Assembly: GCA_023391695.1 (NCBI GenBank)
Contig: JAEWAK010000037.1
Location: 62,001-126,000 of the forward strand
Source: Bacillota bacterium
GTDB taxonomy: Bacteria > Bacillota > Clostridia > Lachnospirales > Lachnospiraceae
Reading direction: 5' to 3'
DNA length: 64,000 nucleotides
Of this stretch, positions 18,030 through 27,900 are shown in pieces. A program made the position numbers and the translations under genes. The first letter of the stretch is position 1, and each line of letters opens with the position of its first letter. A model generated the notes under the pieces. It did no database searches and was not told the DNA's origin. It saw nothing but the letters and a program-made list of their open reading frames with translations.

Positions 18030-18680
18030 TTATATTGCCAGTAATTTTTCCATAATTATAGTGTATGTTTCTTTTTTGCCAAATAAGGCAGAAGTTCCAA
18101 GGACGAAACCATCCGCTCCTTTTTTCCAAAGATCGCCTATCATTTCCGGTGAACATGCACCGTCTATCATGATCTCTATGTCCAGATCTTTTTTTAATTC
18201 TACGAGACGGTCAACCTTAGCCGAAACCGGTTCCAGAAATTTCTGCCCGGCAAATCCGGGGTTCACCGTCATCACCAGGATACTTTTTATATAATAAAGC
18301 AGTTCCTTAATGGATTCCAGGGAAGTTCCCGGATTCACTGCAATTCCGGGAACCGCCCCCAGCCTCTTAATCTCTAACAGCGTCCGTACCGGATGTATAT
18401 CCGCTTCCGGATGTATAAATATAATATCCGCCCCAAGAGCTATAAATTTATCGATATACTGAAGGGGGTTCTGTATCATAAGATGTACTTCTACCGGTAT
18501 CTCAGCAGTTTTACATATAAATTCCGTATCCTGCAGCCCCATACCGAAATTAGGTACATAGCTTCCGTCCATTATATCAACATGAAATCTTGTAGCTCCC
18601 GCTTCTTCCAGCTTTTTTATTTCTTCCTTCAGGCATCCGTAATCCGCACACATCATGGATGGTGATAATATTTTTGTCAT
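18030..18680 (-). CDS. Pentulose/hexulose-6-phosphate 3-epimerase, closest in motifs to AlsE
   Basis: A 216-residue TIM-barrel protein of the ribulose-phosphate 3-epimerase family. The metal and catalytic motifs are visible: FHVDIMDGSYVPNF, VHLMIQNP, VMTVNPGFAGQKF and IMIDGACSPE. Several signatures are those of D-allulose-6-phosphate 3-epimerase (AlsE) rather than housekeeping Rpe: SPSMMCAD near the start, IHPEAD in place of the Rpe HxEA, and GTSALFG at the phosphate site. Position supports a dedicated catabolic role: it lies 4 bases after the MalG-type permease and directly abuts the ROK-isomerase fusion. AlsE converts allulose-6-phosphate to fructose-6-phosphate. Assignment to AlsE over Rpe is an inference. 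Confidence 0.75.
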   Translation of the reverse strand: MTKILSPSMMCADYGCLKEEIKKLEEAGATRFHVDIMDGSYVPNFGMGLQDTEFICKTAEIPVEVHLMIQNPLQYIDKFIALGADIIFIHPEADIHPVRTLLEIKRLGAVPGIAVNPGTSLESIKELLYYIKSILVMTVNPGFAGQKFLEPVSAKVDRLVELKKDLDIEIMIDGACSPEMIGDLWKKGADGFVLGTSALFGKKETYTIIMEKLLAI

Positions 18681-18684
18681 CGTA

Positions 18685-19521
18685 TCATCCTTTCACTGCA
18701 CCTGCCGTTATACCTTTTACAATATGCTTCTGCATGAACACATAAAACAGAATAACCGGTATGCTTGAAATTAAAAAGTTAGCAAGTATTAAATTCCACT
18801 GGTTACTGTAAGTTCCGTAAAAATATCTCTGTGACAAAGGAAGTGTCATAGCTTTTCCGTTTCCGTAAACCAGAAAAGCCACCAAAAATTCGCCCCATAC
18901 CCAAAGTGCGTTTAAAACCGCAACCGTTGCCAGTATGGGCTTCATCAGCGGAAGTATGATACGAAGAAACATCATCCATTTGGTACATCCGTCGATGGTA
19001 GCCGCTTCTTCAATTTCCTTTGACATGCCTACGGCATAACTCCGGCACAAAAAAATCGGAACAGGCATTCCCAAAGCAATATACACCATGATCAGACCGA
19101 AGATATTTCCGGTAAGACCCAGGTTTTTTACCACTACAATCATTGCAACCATATACACCTGAAAGGGTACAAAAAGTGTGGACATAATTACAACCATTAA
19201 AATTTCTGCAATTTTATTTTTCCACTTTGCCAGGGAATAACCGGCCATGGCGGAGACCAGTACCGTCAGGGACGTGGTGGCAATAACGACAAACAGGCTG
19301 CAGAGAAAAGAACTGACAAAATTGGATTCACTTACAATCGTAATGAAATTATTAAGATGAAACGATTTCGGCAGGGCAATGGCAGAGGTCATTATCTCGC
19401 CTTTTGTCTTGAAGGAATTTAACAGCACCAGTAAAAGCGGTGCAAAAAATACAGCTGCAAGCATCCAAATAAAAATAACTTTAATAACATATAAAAGTTT
19501 ATTGCCGTTTTTACTATCCAT
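18685..19521 (-). CDS. Carbohydrate ABC transporter permease, MalG type
   Basis: A 278-residue membrane protein with six predicted segments and the EAA docking loop EIEEAATIDGCTKWMMFLRI followed by LPLMKP. It is the second permease of a CUT1 importer, coded directly after the MalF-type partner with its ATG one base past that stop and a GGGAGG site 11 bases upstream. The C-terminal HIVKGITAGAVKG tail is typical of this family. No ATPase gene occurs in the operon. Confidence 0.9.
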   Translation of the reverse strand: MDSKNGNKLLYVIKVIFIWMLAAVFFAPLLLVLLNSFKTKGEIMTSAIALPKSFHLNNFITIVSESNFVSSFLCSLFVVIATTSLTVLVSAMAGYSLAKWKNKIAEILMVVIMSTLFVPFQVYMVAMIVVVKNLGLTGNIFGLIMVYIALGMPVPIFLCRSYAVGMSKEIEEAATIDGCTKWMMFLRIILPLMKPILATVAVLNALWVWGEFLVAFLVYGNGKAMTLPLSQRYFYGTYSNQWNLILANFLISSIPVILFYVFMQKHIVKGITAGAVKG

Positions 19522-20391
19522 TTACAGCTTTTCCTCCCTTTTCTTCATAATTAAGTTCAGCACCAGGGTAACAGAAGCAATAATAACGAATAAAATTATT
19601 GACTGAGCTGCTGCATATCCGTTCCGGTTTGCATTAAATGCCGTGGTATAAATTTTGTATACCATGGTCGTAGACTCTCCTACCGGGCCGCCGGAGGTCA
19701 TGGTATAAGGTAATTCAAACACTTTCATATGGGCTGCAACCGAAAGAATCAGGCAGGTAAAAACCGTCGGAGCGATAAGCGGTAAGCGGATATACCGAAG
19801 CAGATGAAGAAAACCCGCACCGTCAATTCTGGCCGCTTCGATCAAATCTTCCGAAATTCCCTGTAATGCCGCAATATATATAACCATGTAGTAGCCTGCA
19901 GCATTCCAGATACCTACAACTGCCAGCGCGGGAACTACTAATGTCTTATTTCCTAAAATCGCAATACTTTTGGTTCCCAGCGCCGTAAAAAGATCCGGGA
20001 ATACCGATGTATATACAAAACTCCAAATATAACCGACAACCAGTAAGCTCATAATATTTGGAATAAAAAAGACTGCACGTAAAAAGTTTTTTAATTTTAA
20101 TTTAGAATCCAGAATTAATGCCAGAACCAAAGATAGAATATTTCCAAATACAACACTAATTAAAGCATATTTTGATGTAGCACTGATTGTTTTTTTAAAA
20201 CTCAGATCACGAAGTGCTTCTTTATAGTTGTCCAGTCCGACAAAATTATAAGTTGATTTCATACCATAGGAATCCGTAAAGGAAAGCCATGTGCTTTGAA
20301 CCACGGGTATTATAAAAAACAATATAAATAAAACCAGTGCAGGTAATAATAACAATCCATAAAATAAATTGTCTTTTGATTTTTTCTTCAT
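19522..20391 (-). CDS. Carbohydrate ABC transporter permease, MalF type
   Basis: About 289 residues with six membrane segments and the loop DLIEAARIDGAGFLHLLRYI followed by RLPLIAP. An upstream in-frame start at 20472 would add 27 residues, but GAGG lies 5 bases before the ATG at 20391, and the protein then begins MKKKSKDNLFYG, the usual short basic lead of MalF-type subunits. It is separated from the binding-protein gene by about 190 bases that contain a 20-bp palindrome. Confidence 0.9.
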   Translation of the reverse strand: MKKKSKDNLFYGLLLLPALVLFILFFIIPVVQSTWLSFTDSYGMKSTYNFVGLDNYKEALRDLSFKKTISATSKYALISVVFGNILSLVLALILDSKLKLKNFLRAVFFIPNIMSLLVVGYIWSFVYTSVFPDLFTALGTKSIAILGNKTLVVPALAVVGIWNAAGYYMVIYIAALQGISEDLIEAARIDGAGFLHLLRYIRLPLIAPTVFTCLILSVAAHMKVFELPYTMTSGGPVGESTTMVYKIYTTAFNANRNGYAAAQSIILFVIIASVTLVLNLIMKKREEKL

Positions 20392-20515
20392 ATTAACCTC
20401 AATTCCGCGCAAGCTTTCTGCGCATATGAAGTTTGTGCCGGGTATACGAAAGACTGAAAACTTCCGGTACAAAAATCTTTATTTTTTCAACATAGCCATC
20501 CATTCATAATAGCAG

Positions 20516-20566
20516 GCACAGCAGTTTCTACTGCAGTAGAAACCATAGCAGAAACCGCTGTACATG
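20516..20566 (-). other. Intercistronic palindromes with a perfect 20-bp core
   Basis: GTTTCTACTGCAGTAGAAAC at 20524-20543 is a perfect palindrome. It is nested in a larger imperfect one, where GGCACAGCAGTTTCT on the left pairs with the AGAAACCGCTGT and TGCC segments on the right up to 20566. The two pairings are mutually exclusive. It lies between the binding protein and permease genes, as in the first ABC operon. Confidence 0.6.
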
Positions 20567-20582
20567 CCTTAAATATCGAATC

Positions 20583-21914
20583 TTACTGGGATTTAAGGGC
20601 CGTATCCCAAGCGTTATCAAGTTCCTTAGCTAAAGTATCCCAATCATATTCCTCCAGCATGTAATAAGAATAAATTTCCCATAATTTATCGGTAAATACG
20701 CTTCTTAGTACACGGTCACCGTAAGGATTGAATAAATTGTTTGTCAGATAATAATTAATGTCTGCCGCAATAGGATCATAATCCACATTTACACCATTAA
20801 CGGTAGAAGATACTTTTACATTTTCAGACCATATCTTTCCGGCTTCTTCGGAAGCTACGTATGCTAAAAATTCTTTTGCCGCGTCTACGTTTTTAGAATC
20901 CGCACAGATTGACAGGGAAGTGTCAGGGAAGCAAAGAAGTTTTGCATCCTGTTCATTATCCGAGATCGGGAATGCCATAAGACCGATATTGGCCTCCGGA
21001 TTTACATCCCTGATACCGGAAAGTGCCCAGGAACCATTGCCGTAAAAGGCAACTTCACCATTGGCAAGCAGCGCCGCACAGTCATCATAAGACTGGTTAT
21101 ATGCCGTATCCGGATCGCTGTATTTATATACAATATCCTTGTGTAAATCAAAGGCTGTTTTCCAGCCGCCATCATTTTGAATCGTAGTCTGGCCTGCATC
21201 TCTTTGGGCACTCCAATCCGGATTGGGACCAAATACGGTTTCCGAAAATAATGCGATCAAAGACATGTATGGGACAGAAAGGTTACTGAGACTGGATGCA
21301 AAAGGCGTTACACCGTTGGCCTGTAATGTCTCGCAGGCTTTTTTCAGGTCGGAAACCGTTTTGGGAACTTCCAGACCATTTGCTTCCAAAACATCTTTGT
21401 TATAGTATAATCCTATATAACCGTTATCAATAGGCATGGCATATACGCCGTTATCATAAATTGCATTTGCGGCTGCCACGGAATCTGCATTCAAGCTGCT
21501 TACAAAGCTTTCGCCGGATAAATCCAGTAAATATTCCGGTTCAACTTCCTTCATCCAGGTGATGATATCCGGCATGTCACCGGAAGCTGATCTCGCACGC
21601 ATGGTTGTCTTAAGTTCATCGGATGACATTGCCTGAATGTTAAACTCAACATTCGGGTGGTCTTTTTTGAACCCTTCAAACATCTGGTTAAATGCATTCT
21701 GGGGCCCTTCCTCCGTCTTAAGGGATAATATTTCAATTGTTACTTTTTCGCCTGAGTCAGGCGCCGGAGTTGCTTCTGTTGCCGTATTGTCCGCTGTCTG
21801 TTCCTGAGTATCCGGATCTGTATTTTTAGACGCCGAACCGCACCCAACAATGCCTGTACATATAAGAACCAGACAAATCAGCAGTGCTAACTTCTTTCCA
21901 AATGTTTTTTTCAT
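20583..21914 (-). CDS. Extracellular carbohydrate-binding lipoprotein of the second ABC importer
   Basis: A 443-residue protein with a lipoprotein signal peptide ending GIVGCGSAS (Cys26) and a Thr/Glu/Ala-rich linker. The mature part begins VTIEILSLKTEEG, shows the family 1 solute-binding fold (YNKDVLEANGLEVPKT, YGNGSWALSGI) and ends in an amphipathic helix. AGGAGG lies 11 bases before the ATG. It is the first gene of the operon that continues through the permeases, AlsE-like epimerase, ROK-isomerase fusion and 748-residue glycosidase. The ROK repressor gene lies just upstream, with a five-copy tandem repeat between them. Substrate unknown, perhaps a mannose-related or C3-epimeric glycoside. 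Confidence 0.9.
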   Translation of the reverse strand: MKKTFGKKLALLICLVLICTGIVGCGSASKNTDPDTQEQTADNTATEATPAPDSGEKVTIEILSLKTEEGPQNAFNQMFEGFKKDHPNVEFNIQAMSSDELKTTMRARSASGDMPDIITWMKEVEPEYLLDLSGESFVSSLNADSVAAANAIYDNGVYAMPIDNGYIGLYYNKDVLEANGLEVPKTVSDLKKACETLQANGVTPFASSLSNLSVPYMSLIALFSETVFGPNPDWSAQRDAGQTTIQNDGGWKTAFDLHKDIVYKYSDPDTAYNQSYDDCAALLANGEVAFYGNGSWALSGIRDVNPEANIGLMAFPISDNEQDAKLLCFPDTSLSICADSKNVDAAKEFLAYVASEEAGKIWSENVKVSSTVNGVNVDYDPIAADINYYLTNNLFNPYGDRVLRSVFTDKLWEIYSYYMLEEYDWDTLAKELDNAWDTALKSQ

Positions 21915-21996
21915 AATACCTTAAACCTCCTATGTTTGTTTTTATAACTATTCAGAACCTTAAGAAGTGTCTGGATAGCCACGTTTTTTATCTATA

Positions 21997-22092
21997 AACC
22001 CGCAGGGATTTTATTACCCACAGGGATTATATTAACCCGCAGAGATTAATATTAATCCGGAGGGGTTATATTAACCCATAAGGATTATATTC
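21997..22092. repeat. Five tandem 19-20 bp repeats upstream of the binding-protein gene
   Basis: The consensus ACCCGCAGGGATTATATTA is repeated at 21997-22015, 22016-22034, 22035-22054, 22055-22073 and 22074-22092 with a few changes each. Every copy holds an AAyCC-N3/4-GGrTT dyad. The array fills the gap between the ROK repressor stop (22106) and the binding-protein gene (start 21914). It could be an operator array or a structured leader. Confidence 0.75.
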
Positions 22093-22105
22093 ATAATGGA
22101 ATACC

Positions 22106-23314
22106 TTACTCTATAGCCAGAGAAAGTTTCGGCTTTTCAAATAAGTGTTCATTTACATAGTAACAGGCCCCAAGGGAATATTCTTGCTCCTTTAACTGTC
22201 CCGGATAAATGGTGAAATCTTCTTTCATCTCCCGGGTCATAAGGGAATCGATGGTCTCACTCACCTTATCAAACAGTATGGAACCTTCTATTCCCTGACA
22301 GGCACCGATAATTACCGTGGGTATTTCCAGGGTTTTGACCATGTTGGCAATGGCAACTCCCAGATAATAACCTGCCTGCTTCAGAATACTGATGCAGGCC
22401 TTATCGCCTTCTTTTGCCTTCTCAATGAACTGCTGAACGGTAAAAAACTGTTCCTCTTTAAAATCAATTCCTTCCGATCTGCATATTTTCTCATATTGCT
22501 CATTCATTGCAAGTTCACCGGAAAACACATCCAGACATCCACGGTTTCCGCAAAAACATAAAGGTCCGTTTGCATCTACCGTTGTATGTCCGATAAAACC
22601 GGCATTTCCATTACAGCCCCCAAAAGGCTTTCCATGATAAAAAATGGAACTACCGATACCGGAACGGATTCCTATATAAATAAAATCATTCTGCTCTGCC
22701 GTCATGTACTTTTTCTTTTCCACAAGTCCGAGCATATGAACGTCGTTATTGATGTAAACCGGAACGCCAAAAACATCTTCCAGTTCCTTTTGTATATTTA
22801 CATCCCTCCAGCCTTTGATACGCTCAATGTGTACGGATTTACCGCTTGCCTTGTCAATGAGGCCCGACAGGCCGAGTCCGATGCCAACCACCTTATCCAG
22901 GGTGATTTTTGCTGCTTCCAGCAGGGTGTTGATTTCTGAAATCAATTTCTTTTTAATAATATTCGGCACTTCATTCATAGGAAATTTGATTTCTTTTGAT
23001 TTAATGATTTCTCCTTTAATATTGGATACCGCCAGACGTACTTTAGGAAATTCGAAATCCACTCCGACTGCAAAACAGGAATCCCGGTTTACATAGATCA
23101 GTGCGGGGGATCTGCCGCCTGTTGACTCGGAGTATCCGTTTTTTACTATATATCCGTCTTCGGTCAGCTCCTTTAAGATTTCCAAAACCGTAGGCCTGCT
23201 GACCGATGTCCTTTTTACTATTTCCTCCGTGGTTATTGGCTCATAGTTCAAAATACATTGCATGATCAGATACTTATTCGCCTCTTTTAACACTTTAGTA
23301 GTATTCTTTAACAT
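22106..23314 (-). CDS. ROK family transcriptional repressor, XylR/NagC type
   Basis: About 402 residues. An N-terminal winged helix (VSRPTVLEILKELTEDGYIV) is followed by a ROK sugar-binding domain with the zinc motif GHTTVDANGPLCFCGNRGC and the EKIC region. The kinase-type loop at the domain start (VGVDFEFPKVRLAV) lacks DIGGT, as expected for a regulator. A longer reading from 23329 includes the GGAGGAG ribosome site. The ATG at 23314 is correctly spaced and preferred. The gene stands just upstream of the second carbohydrate operon and is divergent from the glycosidase/mannosidase pair, so it probably controls both. Its promoter region carries phased repeats that look like its own operator. 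Confidence 0.88.
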   Translation of the reverse strand: MLKNTTKVLKEANKYLIMQCILNYEPITTEEIVKRTSVSRPTVLEILKELTEDGYIVKNGYSESTGGRSPALIYVNRDSCFAVGVDFEFPKVRLAVSNIKGEIIKSKEIKFPMNEVPNIIKKKLISEINTLLEAAKITLDKVVGIGLGLSGLIDKASGKSVHIERIKGWRDVNIQKELEDVFGVPVYINNDVHMLGLVEKKKYMTAEQNDFIYIGIRSGIGSSIFYHGKPFGGCNGNAGFIGHTTVDANGPLCFCGNRGCLDVFSGELAMNEQYEKICRSEGIDFKEEQFFTVQQFIEKAKEGDKACISILKQAGYYLGVAIANMVKTLEIPTVIIGACQGIEGSILFDKVSETIDSLMTREMKEDFTIYPGQLKEQEYSLGACYYVNEHLFEKPKLSLAIE

Positions 23315-23345
23315 TTTTTCTCCTCCCATCCTTTATCTTGTATAC

Positions 23346-23416
23346 ATTATAACATCCTTTTTTCCTTTTGTAAAGATTATTTACAGATGATTTTTACAAA
23401 TGATCTTTACAAATGA
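23346..23416 (-). promoter_or_regulatory. Promoter of the ROK repressor gene with 13-bp phased repeats
   Basis: On the minus strand TTTACA (23374-23369) is followed after 17 bases by TATAAT (23351-23346). Just upstream TTTACAnATGA occurs three times at 13-base spacing (23380, 23393, 23406 on the plus strand), plus an inverted TTTGTAAAGAT at 23367-23377 overlapping the -35. This is a likely autoregulatory operator. Confidence 0.7.
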
Positions 23417-23495
23417 ATTATTATGTTTTACTATAATGTTATCATTATAAAACCCGGGTTCGGTGTAATAAGGGAATACTAACTAACAGGAACGG

Positions 23496-23708
23496 TATAA
23501 TATAACCTTATCCTCACTACGGAACGTCCACCCGGACCAGGTTTGTCAAAGCGGATATTCACAATCCGCTGCGCTACTTGCTCATAACCTTATACCTGCT
23601 ACGCAGGTATTTCAGTCGGAGCATGAACTCCGGCTGAAAAGTTAAGTCCCTAATCACCGCTTACACTCGCTAAGAAGCGGGGGACTTACTTGTAAGGTTA
23701 ATATTATA
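23496..23708. mobile_element. MITE-like element with TATAATAT-AACCTTA ends; contains repeat copy B
   Basis: TATAATATAACCTTA at 23496-23510 is the inverse of TAAGGTTAATATTATA at 23693-23708. Between them lie several hairpins: AGCGGAT/ATCCGCT, ATACCTGC/GCAGGTAT (23592-23610), TTTCAGTCGGAG/CTCCGGCTGAAA (23610-23639), and the dispersed repeat from 23638 to 23700. No open frame is present. It occupies most of the leader of the downstream glycosidase gene. Confidence 0.6.
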
Positions 23709-23729
23709 TGTAAAACAGGAGGATTTTAA

Positions 23730-24905
23730 ATGAATGCAAGTCTTAAAACCCTGGAGTATTTAGGCAGCTTATCAAAGGCGCTGATAGAAGGAAGCAGATC
23801 CAAAACCAGTACCGGTATTAATCTGTATACTCCCGACGGTGTATCAAGTTACAATGCCCTATGGCTTCGTGATTTTTCTTATATGGTGGAATATGCGGGT
23901 GAATACATCCCTGAGAAAGACATTATTGACTGTATCAATTATGCCATCAGCGGAAGACGTGATGACGGCTGGATGCCGGACCGCATTTACGGAGACGGCA
24001 CCGTTGCATACGCCGCAGGAGAATGCGGAAAACCTATAGGCCAGGCCAATTTAGACAATACACCGTTTTTGGTGTTTACCGTTTTCAGCTTAAGCAGCCG
24101 TATGTCCGCCGAAGATTTTTATCCCCTTTTCCGCCAGTGGGAACCTGTTTTAAATAAAGGGATGAAAATCATTCCTTTGGCAGAAAACGGATTAGTCTTT
24201 AATACAAATGAAGCGCCTCATTCTCCCTACGGATTTACGGATACGGTTGCAAAAACAGGTTTTCTGTTCATGGAATCTCTATTATTCTGGAGAGCCTGCC
24301 GGTTTATGCATGAACTTGGCAGCCGGTTTAACGGAAGTGAAACAGATTGGTATGCCAAACAATCTAAAAAAATAGAAAATAATATAGATCTATTAACAGA
24401 CCCGGTTACCGGAGTATATTTTGCTGCTTCCGATGCCTGCAGGCAGCTTGATATCTGGGGTAATGCATACCTGCTTTATATCGGTTTTCCCTGTACTGAG
24501 GATAAGCAGCAGACCATACTTGATTTCCTGGCAAAAAACTATGACCAATATGTATCTCAGGGACAAATCCGCCACCTCTTAAAGGGTGCGTACTGGGAGC
24601 GCCTGTTAATTGAAATCAAGGCGGAGGAATACCAGAACGGCGCTTACTGGGCTACGGCAAGCGGCTGGGTCCTCTGGTGCCTTGCACAGATTGACACCTC
24701 CCTTGCCTGCAAAACTCTGAAAGATGTTGTAACGTATTTTAAGAAGGAAGGGTCTTACGAATGTGTGAATGGAGCTTATAAGAAACTACCCAGTTTTGTA
24801 GTCAGTGCCACCAATGTATACGGCGGGTTATTCCGTCTGATGAAATCGGACAGCCAAGACTTTGCCGGGATCTATGACAATTATGAACAGGAGGAAGAAA
24901 ATTAA
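23730..24905 (+). CDS. Six-hairpin glycosidase-like protein with WLRD motif
   Basis: A 391-residue soluble protein made entirely of an (alpha/alpha)6 barrel pattern. The early LYTPDGVSSYNALWLRDFSY motif is shared by GH125, GH63 and related inverting glycosidases that bind the substrate through the WLRD loop. Further acidic stretches are GRRDDGWMPDRIYGDG, NLDNTPFLVF, YGFTDTVAKTG and QNGAYWATASGWVLW. The AGGAGG site is 7 bases before the ATG. The gene is followed after 2 bases by the GH38 alpha-mannosidase and probably acts with it on mannose-containing glycans, but the exact linkage is not readable. The family assignment within the six-hairpin group is uncertain. Confidence 0.65.
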   Translation: MNASLKTLEYLGSLSKALIEGSRSKTSTGINLYTPDGVSSYNALWLRDFSYMVEYAGEYIPEKDIIDCINYAISGRRDDGWMPDRIYGDGTVAYAAGECGKPIGQANLDNTPFLVFTVFSLSSRMSAEDFYPLFRQWEPVLNKGMKIIPLAENGLVFNTNEAPHSPYGFTDTVAKTGFLFMESLLFWRACRFMHELGSRFNGSETDWYAKQSKKIENNIDLLTDPVTGVYFAASDACRQLDIWGNAYLLYIGFPCTEDKQQTILDFLAKNYDQYVSQGQIRHLLKGAYWERLLIEIKAEEYQNGAYWATASGWVLWCLAQIDTSLACKTLKDVVTYFKKEGSYECVNGAYKKLPSFVVSATNVYGGLFRLMKSDSQDFAGIYDNYEQEEEN

Positions 24906-24907
24906 CC

Positions 24908-27900
24908 ATGAACACCTTATTCAGGGATCAAAGAATACAGCGTATTTTATATGATCTGAAAGGCTTGATCTATCATTCTCCCCTCCCATTGAAGGATCTG
25001 GTTTTTACCGACGGATTTTTTAAATCCCCGGCCGATGCCGCCCCTTATCGAAAAACTGGGACTTTATGGAAACACGGCCAAAAATGGGGCGGCCGTAATT
25101 CTTATTGCTGGCTCCACGAATCCATCACACTTCCGGAAAGCCACAGGAACAAATCCCTGGCCCTGTGTGTTTCCACGGAAGATTACCAGCAGTCCGATAC
25201 TTCCCTGCTGGCAACTTTTGTTTCCGGTCCCACTCACCGGTGGGATCTCATGAATCCTCAATTTATGCTGTTTATTAACGGGCATTTAAGACACGGCCTG
25301 GACACCAATCACACCGAAGTTATTTTAAATGAAGAAGAGATAAAATCCCCTGTCATTACGTTTGATTTCCAGGGCTATGCCGGACTTACGGACAAACAGT
25401 ACGGCTTTTATGCCAGTCTGAGCATATTGGATGAACCCGTAAACATATTATATTACCATATTCTTACGTTGTTTGAATGTGCACAGGCAATGTCTGAGGA
25501 TTCTCCTTCCAAAAGACAGCTGACGTCCATCTTAAACGAAGCCATTAACTTTCTGGATTTAAGGATACCGGGAAATGACAGCTTTTATAAAGGTCTTGAT
25601 GATGCCATCCGCCATATCGAAACAAATGCTTTCGGCAATCCCATGGAAGGTGTCAGCATTACCTGTGTGGGACACACCCATATAGACGTAGCCTGGCTAT
25701 GGGATCTGAAACAGACACGCTTAAAAGCCCAGAGAAGTTTTTCCACCGTATTATCCAATATGGATCGCTATCCGGATTATGTGTTTATGCAATCCACACC
25801 GCAGATTTACGATTTTGTAAAGGAAGATTCTCCTGAACTTTATTCACGTATACAAGAGGCGGTGCAGTCCGGTAAATGGGAACCGGAAGGCGCTATGTGG
25901 CTGGAAGCCGACTGTAATATACCAAGCGGGGAATCCCTTGTCCGCCAGATATTATACGGGAAAGAATTTTTTAACCGGGAATTCGGAAAAGACAGCCGTA
26001 TCCTCTGGATGCCGGACGTATTCGGATACAGTGCGGCACTGCCCCAGATCCTCAAAAAATCCGGTGTCGATTGTTTTGTTACCTCAAAAATCAGCTGGAA
26101 TATGCTGAATACCATGCCTTATGATACCTTTATGTGGAAAGGAATAGACGGCGAAGAGATCCTGACCTATTTTATCACCACCCCGGAAGTGGGAAAAGAT
26201 TCCGGTAATTGCGGTGCTACCTACAACGGGGTTCTTCATCCGGAAGCCGTATACGGTACCTGGAAACGGTATAAGCAAAAAGAGATAAACCAGGATGTTA
26301 TGATGTGTTACGGTTACGGGGACGGCGGAGGCGGCCCGACCACGGATATGCTGGAAAAGGCCAGACGTCTGGAAAAGGGCGTTAACGGTTTTCCGAAGAT
26401 AGTGATGGGGAATACCGGTACATTTTTCAGCAATTTACTGCAGAAAGTGAAAGATGCCAAATATCTTCCAAAATGGGTCGGTGAATTGTATCTGGAACTC
26501 CATCAGGGTACCTATACCTCCATGGGGGAAATCAAAAAGAATAACCGTAAAGCAGAAATTGCACTAAAAGCTGCGGAATTCTTCCAGGTCCTGGAACTGG
26601 CAAACCATATTCCCACAGATACCGGCAGAATGAAAAAGCATTGGAAGACCCTTCTCTTAAACCAATTCCATGATATATTGCCGGGAAGCTCCATCGAACA
26701 GGTATATATAGATTCCAGGCAGCAGTTTGCCCGGCTTTTTAAAGATATCGGCGAGGCTGACCGGCAGGCCCTTAAAAACCTTACCGATAAGATCCATACC
26801 CAAAAGGATGCCTTTGTGGTATTTAATACCTTATCGTTTCAAAGAGATGATTATATTTCCCTGCCAAAATCGGATCTGGGAACCGCTGAAGGCGTTGCGG
26901 ATACAGAAGGTAACCTGGTGCCCGCACAGACCGACGCAGACGGAAACCTGCTTATCCATATCAAAAATATTCCATCCCTGGGATACCGGACCCTCTATCC
27001 GGCCTCAGATACCTGGATTCCTGACGGCAGTGTTTATCCGGTTTCAGAAAACCATCTGGAAAACGAATTTTACATTTTAGATTTTGATGAAGCCGGATTT
27101 ATTTCCCGTTTATATGATAAGACCTGCCGCCATGAGGTTTTGGAGGAAAAAGCAAAAGGCAACTGCTTAAAAGCTTACGATGACAGACCGTATAAGTGGG
27201 ATACCTGGAATATTGATATGTATTATGAGGAAAAATTCTGGGAAGCCTGCGGCCTGATTTCCAGTGAAGTAATAGAAAGAGGTCCTCTCCGCTATGGAAT
27301 CAGACAGCACAGAAAGTTCCAGAATTCCCACATTTATCAGGATATTTATATCTACCATGAAATGCCGCGGATTGATTTTGTCACGGAAATAGACTGGAAA
27401 GAAGATTCCCTTGTTTTAAAAGCTGAATTTCCGGTAGAAATAAACAGCGATTATGCAACTTATGATATCCAGTTCGGCAACGTAAGACGCCCGACACATG
27501 CCAACACCTCCTGGGATGCCGCAAAATATGAGGTATGTGCCCACAAATGGGCTGATTTATCGGAAGGAAATTACGGTGTCAGTTTATTAAATGACAGTAA
27601 ATACGGTTATTCCATCCATGACAATACAATTTCACTGACTCTTTTGAAATGCGGCCTGGCCCCTTATGATAAGATCGATCGCTGCAGACACCGGTTCACT
27701 TATTCTTTATATCCCCATACGGGAACCTGCTATACCGGCCGGACAATTCCACTCGCCCACCAGCTGAATTCCGCCCTGACCGTATACCGAACCAAGGCAC
27801 ATGCCGGGACACTTCCTGAAAGCCTCTCTTTCCTGCATTGTGATAATCCGAATGTGATCATTGATACCGTGAAACCGGCGGAAAGGGAAAAAGCTTTCGT

